DNA of 64,000 nucleotides from Equus caballus (lineage: Eukaryota; Chordata; Mammalia; Perissodactyla; Equidae). The notes under the pieces are model-generated. The model was not told the origin of the DNA. It saw only the letters and a list, made by a program, of their open reading frames with translations, and did not search any database. Shown here one piece after another: positions 42,101 to 64,000 of this stretch. The position numbers and the translations under genes are program-made. How positions within the stretch are numbered: the first letter of the stretch is position 1; each line of letters starts with the position of its first letter. Location of the stretch: positions 19,344,001-19,408,000 of the forward strand of contig NC_091693.1 of the NCBI RefSeq assembly GCF_041296265.1, in the 5' to 3' direction.

Positions 42101-45100
42101 GACTGCAATGAATGAAGCGGAGTTGGGAGTTTAGGTCTCTGAAGAAAGAAGTGTCTGGACCCCTGGATGTCCAGGTTCCCAAAGGTCAGAGCTAATCCTT
42201 GGATTAAAGGACCTACAACTCCCAGAATGCCCTGGGAGAAGCCAGCCACCCTCTGACCTGGGGCTGATGGCCATTGTAGTTTTGGGCCTGGGGTGGAAAG
42301 GAGTGACATGGGGACTGGTGGTGGGGCCTACCTCACCCAGGAACCAGGTGGTGAGGAAGCCAAAAAGGACGGCGTCGTTGGCCTCACGGTCGTACCAGGG
42401 CACCCCGATGTTGCAGGTGTCCCAAAGCTCTCCCTTCCAGCGTTCCAGGGCCCAGGCTGAGGCCCCCACATCCAGGAGCACCACCAGGGGGCCCCCCTCG
42501 ATCAGCCAGCGCCCGAAATACACCTGGGGGGCCCAGAGGGAGGCTCAGGGTTTCGGCCACACATCTCTGGGCACAGCACTTGTGGTTCTCTCAGCCACAG
42601 ACAGATGCCTGGGCTTCCAGCCTTACTTCTTCCACCTTCTGTCTGCTAATTTCTCACCCGCTGCCTGATTTCTCTCTTTGCTGTTAGTTATTCCCACCAC
42701 AATCTTTCTCCTTCTCCGTTGCAACATTTCGCTGTCCCTTGCTCAGTTTCTATAACTGCTGTCTCTCTCCCATCTGCTGCCTCCTTTCTCTCCTTAGAAT
42801 CACACGTTTCCCACGTCCTGTCTCTACACCCCGACTGCCTTGTTTTCTACCCGCTAATCATTTGTCCAAGTTGCTGCCTCGTTTCTGTGCTTTCTGCCAC
42901 ATTTCACCAACCACCCTGTTGCTTTCTCCCACGATCTTTTCTTCCTGCTGCTAATTCCTGGATACTTCTGTTACTGTTCTGGCTGCCATATTTCTTCCAC
43001 CCACTGCCTTGTTTCTAACCCTTTCGCCATATATTTGTCACCTGCTGCCTCTTTCCTCTGCCCTTACGTCCATTTTGCACTCTGCAGCCACATTTCTAAT
43101 ACTGTCTGCCCTCCTTCCACGCCCCAGGGCTGCATTTTTCTACCCACTGCCATGTTTCTAAGCCTCGCTGTCTCATTTCTGCCCCTGCCACATTTCTCCA
43201 ATCTGCTTTCCTCCTGAGACCATGGCCTAGGTCTGGGCCTGCTGCCACAACTCTATCCAGCTGACAGATAGTCATACGCCTCCCTAACCTGGCTTTCCCC
43301 AGCCTGGGGAGCCTGACCCCAGTGTCCCTCCCCCTCCCAGCTGTTGCCTGCCCTTTTGCTGGGGGGGGCTATTCTTAGGCCCCCAGCACGTGGGGAGCAG
43401 CTGCCATGGGGGAGGGCTGAACTGCTGTAAGGTTCCTTAGGGACACATTCGGGCCTGACTGGACTCCAGACCCCACCCGACCCCAGAGGCTGTGAATGAA
43501 TGAAGGAATCAACCACTGTACTTCTCGCTCCCAGACCCCAACCTGTCTGTGCTTCGGCCCCGCTGCCTCGTGGCCCTCTCCTTGGGTGGCAGCCCCCTCT
43601 GGGCTCATCCTTCAGCCCTCATCGGAGGCCCTGGGACTCTCCACTCTTTAACCCCTGGCTCTGCCCATCTGAAACTCAGTCCCCTGGGTCTCTCCTCTCT
43701 TCATCAGTATTCCATCTTCCCCTCTCCTTCTAGGTCTTTCTCTCTGAAACACTGGGCTGCCTCTCATGTATATCCAGACTCTGTCTATCTCCCTATTGCT
43801 CTAGCCCCTGGGGCCACCATCACCTCTTGGGACACAGTCTCTTGCCATCCGTCTCTCTCCCTTTGTCTGCCTGCCCACCTCACTCTGCAAGCTCCGCTGT
43901 TTATAGTAATAACGATGACGAGGATGATGATAACCACGACACAACAGCTCACACGCATTGCTAACTTCACGCCAGGCACCAGACTGAAGACTTTATCAAC
44001 TCTTTCACCCTCCCAACAACCCTACTAGGGTTCATAGCAAGTTCATTAACCAAGGGCACACGAGCAGGGAGGGGCGAAGCTGAATTTGGACTTCAGCCTC
44101 CAGAACCCCTATTCTGGCCGCCTGCCTCCCCGCAAGCCCACCTCCCCCAGGTTCTGTCTGGCTGCCTTTCCATCTAGTTTTTTTTCTCTCTCTGGGTCTG
44201 AGGATCTTGACCTCTTGGGACCATCTCTTAGTCTGCTGTCTGTCTGTCCATGCATCACATCTTAGAACTTGGGGTTCACCCCACACCTCCCGGGGTCCTG
44301 CCTCTGCTGCGTGTCTGTCAGTCTTACCTCCTCTATGTCTGCCTGGGAAAGTCCTGGGTCGCCCCGGGTTTCTGTCCAGCCCCTGCCTCTTCTGCTGCTG
44401 CTCCCACCCCGACCTCGGGCACCCGCCTCCCTGCCCTTGGCCGCCCATGCCCCACCTTGCAGCCCTTGCTGTTCATGGAGTCCAGCGTCCTCTTCAGGGC
44501 CGGGGTTGGGGGCTCGAGCAGCTCCACCTGGGTCCTCACGCCTTGCTCCGTGTATGGTCCCACCAGGTAGTAGTTGTCGCCCCATTCATCCCCTGTCACC
44601 TTCGCCTTCGTCTGTAGCACCGTGTAGATGCCACCCACTGTGGGCCCAAGTACGTGAGGGCAGGCCCCAGCCGAGGTCCACAGCTCTGGGACCTGGGGTG
44701 GGGTGGGGCGCCATGGGAGGTGCCGGGGCCCCGGACCTCTGGCTTAGAGGGAAGAGGGGACTGGTAGCCAGCCCATCCTTCAGAGTCAGAGGGAGGAGAG
44801 GATACAGTGCTGGAGGGCAGTGCTCCTGAGTCTGTGGGAAAAAGGGGGTGGGTCGGGACTGAGGGAGGAGGGGGCTCAGGCCAGATTTCTGAGACTGAGA
44901 GAAGGGGCTGAGGGCTTGGGCTCCTGGTCCTGAGAGAATTAGCATGACAGAGCTGACAAGGATTACCAGGACCCAGGGTCCCGAGTTCCGGGCTCCAGGA
45001 GCTGGGTCTAAAGTCTCACTCAGCCTCTAGGACACGCTCTGGGAGAATCTCTCTTCATGGCCCTATTTCACTTCCTACAGTTGCCCAAGAGAAGCTGGAA

Positions 45101-46292
45101 TTGTCATTCCTTGCCTCCCCAGGGACTCTGCCGACCTGTCCCCCAGTCTCTTCTGCCAGCTGGGGACACAGGCATGCAGGGCCCTGCCCCTTCCATGACT
45201 CCAGTGCAGACTGAGGAGTCTGGGCCCCGAGCCTCCTTACCTCCTGGGGCTTGGGCCTTGGTGACACATGGCTCTGTATTTGCAGGTCCCCTCCCATGGT
45301 GAGTGTCAGAGCCAGTCCCTTTCTCTCCCAAAATTCAGCAAAGCAAAACCCCAGCTCTCTCCCTTTTAAGGAGTGAAACTGCCTAGCTCCTGGGATTGCG
45401 GCCCCAGGCTTCTCCAAACCCAGAACCTCAGGCCCTTTGGGGCCCAGGACACAGAAATCCAGGCCCCCTGCCACTCCCATCCCAGGGCCCAGCCCCTGAC
45501 CAACTTAGGACTTCCCAGCCTTCCCCCTTTCCAGTACGCATGTGTCTGAGGCCACGGGTTCCTCTAATCTTAGGAATCCATAACCCAGGCCCTCGGCTCC
45601 TCCAGAATCTAGGCATCCAGGCCCCAACTCTCTCTCTCCCTAGGGTTTAAGAATTAGGGTCTCCAGCCTCCTCCCATCTTTACTGTCAAGTGACCAGTTC
45701 CCCAGATTCTCCCACCGCGACTCATGCATCCTATCTCCCATCCGATCTTCCAAATCCGGAGTTACATCCCCAGTCCCTTCCGCCAGGGCCACCGTTCTGT
45801 AACACAGCCACTTCCCAGGTTTGCACTAGGAAGTGCCAACCCCCCATCTCCTTCCCTGTTCAGGACCCAGGTCTCTGGTCTCTCGGAAACCTCCCTCCCG
45901 GACCTAGGAATCTTTCATTTCAGCCCCCTCTCCCCTAGGACCCAGGACCCGGGTTTCCAGCCTCTTTTCATCTTAACAGTCAGGCGACTCATCCCCGCCC
46001 CCTAGGTCCCAAGAGACATACCCCAACCCCTCCTGAAGGACATAGGAGTCATAGGCTCCTTGCCCAGGACCCAAGGGTCATGCCATGTAGCCCCGGCTCC
46101 CTGTTACTCAAGAGTTCCGGGACCCCATCCCCGACTGCCCTTCTCTTCCGGGGCCCCCAGCCTGGCGTGCTCACCCTTGTTGGCCACCTCCCAGGCCACC
46201 TCGAAGAGCACTGTATTCTCCAGGTCGAATTCATCCTCCCAATCGTCCAGTCCTGGCAGTGAGGACATGGACAAAGTGCGGTTTAGAGGCAT
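33166..46292 (-). CDS. GYS1: Muscle glycogen synthase (16 exons)
   Basis: Glycosyltransferase (GT3) that adds glucose from UDP-glucose to glycogen in the cytosol. CDS exons in transcript order: 46292-46175, 44637-44456, 42523-42332, 41457-41272, 41029-40885, 40413-40296, 39998-39878, 39613-39507, 38307-38248, 38157-38079, 36551-36438, 36170-36044, 34622-34527, 34368-34205, 33746-33666, 33489-33166; exactly 737 codons, as in human. Visible features: regulatory Ser8/Ser11 in [14 protein letters not shown]; the [11 protein letters not shown] nucleotide-binding loop; Glu510 and Glu518 in [14 protein letters not shown]; the arginine cluster [13 protein letters not shown] that senses glucose-6-phosphate; and the C-terminal phosphosites Ser641/645/649/653/657 in [20 protein letters not shown] plus RRAS and KRGS sites. 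Codon 309 is CGT (Arg). Several introns hold diverged tandem arrays. Confidence 0.98.
34860..34950 (-). repeat. MIR SINE fragment in GYS1 intron 12
   Basis: ATTGAATACGTACTCTGGGC and CATTTTACTTAATCCTCACA: 5' part of a MIR in reverse. Confidence 0.55.
34990..35665. other. Unassigned AT-richer block in GYS1 intron 12
   Basis: The base composition differs from the surrounding GC-rich introns and no coding potential is seen. It may be an old interspersed repeat, but I recognise no family. Confidence 0.3.
35691..35936 (-). mobile_element. ERE1 SINE in GYS1 intron 12
   Basis: Reverse copy with paired GAGGAAGATTG segments and inverted head AGCGGGCTGGCCC. Perfect 14-bp target duplication ATTGCCCCTGTTTT at 35677-35690 and 35937-35950. 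It is the only ERE found in GYS1. Confidence 0.93.
36225..36310 (-). repeat. MIR SINE fragment in GYS1 intron 11
   Basis: GAGGCCCAGAGAGGGTGGGA, then GTCTAAAGTCACACAGGTGA and GTGGCAGGAT in reverse MIR order. Confidence 0.6.
36610..38055. repeat. Tandem array of inverted ACTACAATTCCCAG units
   Basis: Fills almost all of GYS1 intron 10 (36552-38078). Forward motif copies (ACTACAATTCCCAG and variants) start at about 36617, 36740, 37025, 37178, 37380, 37535, 37678, 37831 and 37978. Reverse copies (GGCTGCTGGGAATTGCAGTT and variants) start at about 36797, 36915, 37082, 37235, 37437, 37591, 37741, 37891 and 38031. They alternate, with about 40-60 bp inside each pair and a period near 150 bp. Linkers share words such as GTTCCCTTTCACCT and TTGACTCCAG. 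The motif resembles the ZNF143/THAP11 (SBS) binding sequence. Confidence 0.85.
38450..38600 (+). repeat. MIR SINE in GYS1 intron 8
   Basis: CATCGGCTGTGTGGCCAGGG, CTCTGACTTCAGTAACTTAT and GTGAGAACTCGATGAGGTCA: diverged MIR. Confidence 0.55.
38790..39180 (+). repeat. L2 LINE 3' end in GYS1 intron 8
   Basis: Runs antisense to GYS1: GGACCTTTGCACTTGCTGTT, GTGAGCTCCATGAGGGCAGG, GGAACAGTGCCTGGCACACA and GTAGGTGCTCAGTGAATATC in L2 consensus order. A reverse MIR core follows at about 39185-39275. Confidence 0.85.
40050..40140. repeat. Diverged inverted-motif unit in GYS1 intron 6
   Basis: AAACTACAAACCCCAGAAGC at the left and a weak GCATCATGGGACTCATGGGA at the right. Probably a remnant of the same family as the intron 10 array. 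Confidence 0.45.
40505..40800. repeat. Inverted-motif units in GYS1 intron 5
   Basis: Reverse motif GGCCTTCTGGGAGTTGTAGT near 40522, forward motif AAACTACACCTCCCATTAGC near 40706, and reverse motif GGGTCTTCTGGGAGTTGTAG near 40770. Same motif as the intron 10 array, about 2.5 kb away. Confidence 0.75.
41060..41190. repeat. Chromosome-19-type minisatellite, GYS1 intron 4
   Basis: Two to three copies of a GGACTCCTGGGTCTGAGGGA-like unit of about 37-40 bp. It resembles the 37-bp chromosome-19 minisatellite known from the human APOC2 intron. Confidence 0.55.
41800..42290. repeat. Inverted-motif units in GYS1 intron 3
   Basis: Three forward copies very close to one another, ACTACAACTCCCAGAATGCC near 41810, ACTACAACTCCCAGAATTCC near 42006 and CCTACAACTCCCAGAATGCC near 42211, with a degenerate reverse copy near 42270 (GGCCATTGTAGTTTTG). 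The forward copies sit about 200 bp apart. Confidence 0.75.
42590..43215. repeat. Degenerate tandem repeat in GYS1 intron 2
   Basis: Variants of CTGCTGCCTC(G/C)TTTCT and TGCCACATTTCT alternate with a period of roughly 42-45 bp over more than 600 bp, e.g. near 42775, 42871, 42895, 43043, 43085, 43147 and 43185. One strand is strongly pyrimidine-rich. Diverged and probably old. Confidence 0.65.
44690..44945. repeat. Chromosome-19-type minisatellite, GYS1 intron 1
   Basis: Copies of a CTGAGGGAGGAGGGGGCT / TCCTGAGTCTG-like unit with a period of roughly 40 bp. Same texture as the units at 41060-41190 and 47110-47275. Confidence 0.5.
45380..46160. repeat. Long degenerate minisatellite, GYS1 intron 1
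   Basis: Repeated CCC(C)AGGACCCAGGNNTCCAGGCC(C)-like units, reverse orientation of the chromosome-19-type minisatellite, with a period of about 40 bp across most of intron 1. Heavily diverged. Confidence 0.5.
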
Positions 46293-46299
46293 GGCTGAG

Positions 46300-47088
46300 G
46301 CGGGAAGGGGGCTCCGGAGGCCACAGGTAGGGTCCCCGGAGGTGCTTGGGGAATGCACTGGGCAGGGTGCGGGGGCAGGCAGCTGGTGTCCGACGGGAAG
46401 CTTGCAACGCCCTCGGCTTCCTATTGCAAGACCGTATCCCCAACCCGCAGCGCTCAGACGTACGCAGGAGGCGGCCGCAGCGTCACTGAGCTGAGTGGGG
46501 CCCTGCAGTGTAACCTTGCGGCCGCCAGGAGGCGGTGCCCGCCCCCCGGCCAGCGCCATTGGTCCGCGCCCGGGGGCCGGGGCTCCCGCGTCTCCTGATT
46601 GGTGGACAGAATAGGATTCGCTCTGCCCCGCGACTGCCTTAGCGGTCGCTGCGAGCTCTAGGAGACGGGGCTTGTAGCTGCGAGAGCTGATTGGCCCTCA
46701 GCTCTGTCAATCCGAAGCTTGAGGCCCCAAAATTGGAGGGAGGAGGAGGGAAGAGGGTGGAATAAAGAGGAAAGAGAGCGTGGGGGACGTGTGGTTGCCC
46801 AAAGTGTTGAGAATTTTGCAATCAGCCTCAGCAAAGAGGTCTGGGTAAAAAGAGGAGGAGCCAGGAGGCGTTGGGAACGGACCCAGGAGTTCCGGGCACC
46901 CATCTTCGAGCTCAGCCCCAGCAGATGGGCGGGGCCTAAAAAGTGACGCTACGCCCCCACGAGGAGAGTTTGCATATTTATGAGGGAGCACAGAGATCTT
47001 TGGAGGACCTATCAGGCTAGAGGGGTCAGAATGCTTCGTTTCTAGCGCATTTCCGTTTCCGCTAGGATATTGGCGGTTGGTGCGCATC
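46300..47088. promoter_or_regulatory. Head-to-head GYS1/RUVBL2 promoter region
   Basis: The two start codons are about 800 bp apart on opposite strands. The interval is GC-rich and has CCAAT/ATTGG boxes near 46557, 46598 and 46689, a CRE-like GTGACGCTACG near 46943, an octamer-like TTTGCATATT near 46970, and a CATTTCCGTTTCCGC element just before the RUVBL2 start. No TATA box is clear for either gene. Shared regulation is inferred. Confidence 0.6.
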
Positions 47089-63195
<16,107 letters not shown>

Positions 63196-63211
63196 TGACA
63201 CTGTGACTTTG

Positions 63212-63217
63212 TATAAA
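63212..63217 (+). terminator. RUVBL2: RUVBL2 poly(A) signal (variant)
   Basis: TATAAA 62 bp after the stop, the best candidate for the RUVBL2 signal; no AATAAA is seen on this strand before LHB. A GT-rich stretch follows at 63239-63250. Confidence 0.55.
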
Positions 63218-63301
63218 ATGGTTCTGAAACTGGACCCACTGTGTGTGTGTATACACGTGCACACGCACCCTGAGCCCAAAAACAACCCCACAGTGTGTAG
63301 T

Positions 63302-64000
63302 TCAAGAAGTCTTTATTGGGAGGGGATGAGAGGAACGTCTGCTGGCCCCAGGAGTTGGGGTGGATGTGGATGTGAGAGGTTGGGATGGGGGATCCTTAGA
63401 GGAAGAGGAGGCCTGGGGGGCACAGGCCAAGGGCTGGTCTCTGAAAACCCCGCAGTCAGTGGTCTTGATCTGGCAGGGCCCGCAGTGACAACTGAGGGCC
63501 ACGGGGAAGGAGACCATGGGGTCCACACCAGGCGGGCAGCCGGGGAGCCGGATGGAAGCAAAGCGCAGCTCACGGTAGGTGCACACTGGCTGGGGAATGG
63601 CCGGCAGGGCAGCTGGCATCACCCGCACCTGGAGAGAGGGGGTGCAGCATGAGCATCTGCCTGGGTTGGGCCCTCCCCTGAGCCCCCCCACTGCCCCTCA
63701 CAGATCCCAACTCAGGTGTCCAGGGGACCCTCTGTGCTCTCCCTCCCACACACCCAGCTCAGACTCCAGTTCCCCGGCCTCTACCCAGGGGGCAGGCCCC
63801 TTGCACCCCCGCTGCCCCCTCCCGTCCTCTGTGGGCCCCCCCTGGGCAGCTCACCATGCTGGGGCAGTAGCCGGCACAGATGCTGGTGGTGAAGGTGATG
63901 CAGATGGGGCAGGCCTCCTTCTCAGCAGCCAGAGTGGCGTTGATGGGCCGGCACAGTGGCCGCAGTGGCCCCCTGGATGCCCAGACCCCGCCAACACTCA
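63302..64000 (-). CDS. LHB: Luteinizing hormone / chorionic gonadotropin beta (3' part)
   Basis: Beta subunit of pituitary LH and, in equids, of placental CG from the same gene; secreted, pairs with the common alpha chain. Exon 3 is 63628-63302 and exon 2 runs from the window edge (64000) to 63855; exon 1 and the first codons of exon 2 lie outside. Visible: the end of the signal peptide SVGGVWA, mature start [16 protein letters not shown] with one N-glycosylation site, cystine-knot cysteines in [20 protein letters not shown] and [15 protein letters not shown], and a C-terminal Ser/Thr/Pro-rich extension from about [18 protein letters not shown] to PLPIKTS. That extension carries the O-glycans that lengthen half-life. 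The sequence matches horse LH/CG beta as I remember it. Confidence 0.97.
63312..63317 (-). terminator. LHB: LHB poly(A) signal inside the coding sequence
   Basis: AATAAA on the minus strand, within the codons for Pro-Ile-Lys four to six residues before the end. Cleavage 10-30 nt later would leave almost no 3' UTR after the stop at 63304-63302. Confidence 0.8.

Noticed and set aside
63302-64000. A separate CGB gene cluster as in primates
   Set aside because: Only one beta gene is visible, and the long C-terminal extension is that of the single equine LH/CG beta gene.

Overview
This is a mammalian autosomal window, almost certainly from a horse or a very close equid. Three things point there. 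Equid-specific tRNA-derived SINEs (ERE1 and ERE2 types, with the GGCCGGCCC head and TTAGCTCAGG motif) occur about twenty times, many with intact target-site duplications. The ferritin light chain encoded here matches the horse spleen L-ferritin sequence as I remember it. The gonadotropin beta gene at the right edge encodes the long Ser/Thr/Pro-rich C-terminal extension of equine LH/CG beta. Gene order (DHDH, BAX, FTL, GYS1, RUVBL2, LHB) is that of human 19q13.33.

Layout: 1-7.3 kb is repeat-rich intergenic DNA (a probable LTR at the edge, an MLT1 LTR split by other insertions, SINEs, L2 and MIR). 7.5-15.6 kb is DHDH (+, 7 exons). 15.6-22.1 kb is intergenic, dominated by nested LTR and SINE insertions. 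22.1-26.0 kb is BAX (+, 6 exons) with a CpG-rich promoter carrying four CACGTG boxes. 26.0-29.0 kb is the BAX-FTL spacer, with a pyrimidine minisatellite, an antioxidant-response-type site and a degenerate short repeat. 29.0-30.6 kb is FTL (+, 4 exons) with a textbook iron-responsive element. 32.0-46.5 kb is GYS1 (-, 16 exons), whose introns hold several diverged tandem arrays. GYS1 and RUVBL2 are head to head, their start codons about 800 bp apart. 47.1-63.2 kb is RUVBL2 (+, 15 exons). 63.3-64.0 kb is the 3' part of LHB (-), tail to tail with RUVBL2 and running off the window.

All exon chains were assembled by eye from splice sites and homology. Reading frames close exactly: 335, 192, 175, 737 and 463 codons for the five complete genes. 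The genes are unrelated in function (xenobiotic/sugar oxidoreductase, apoptosis effector, iron storage, glycogen synthesis, AAA+ chromatin helicase, pituitary/placental hormone); their proximity is ancestral synteny and not an operon.

The least expected structure is intron 10 of GYS1, which is nearly entirely a diverged tandem array of about 150-bp units. Each unit carries an inverted pair of ACTACAATTCCCAG-type motifs. Related units recur in other GYS1 introns and in DHDH intron 6. Other items worth a look are a probable dimeric SINE that moved as one unit, a fragment resembling RUVBL2 exon 11 inside intron 11, and an AATAAA polyadenylation signal inside the LHB coding sequence.
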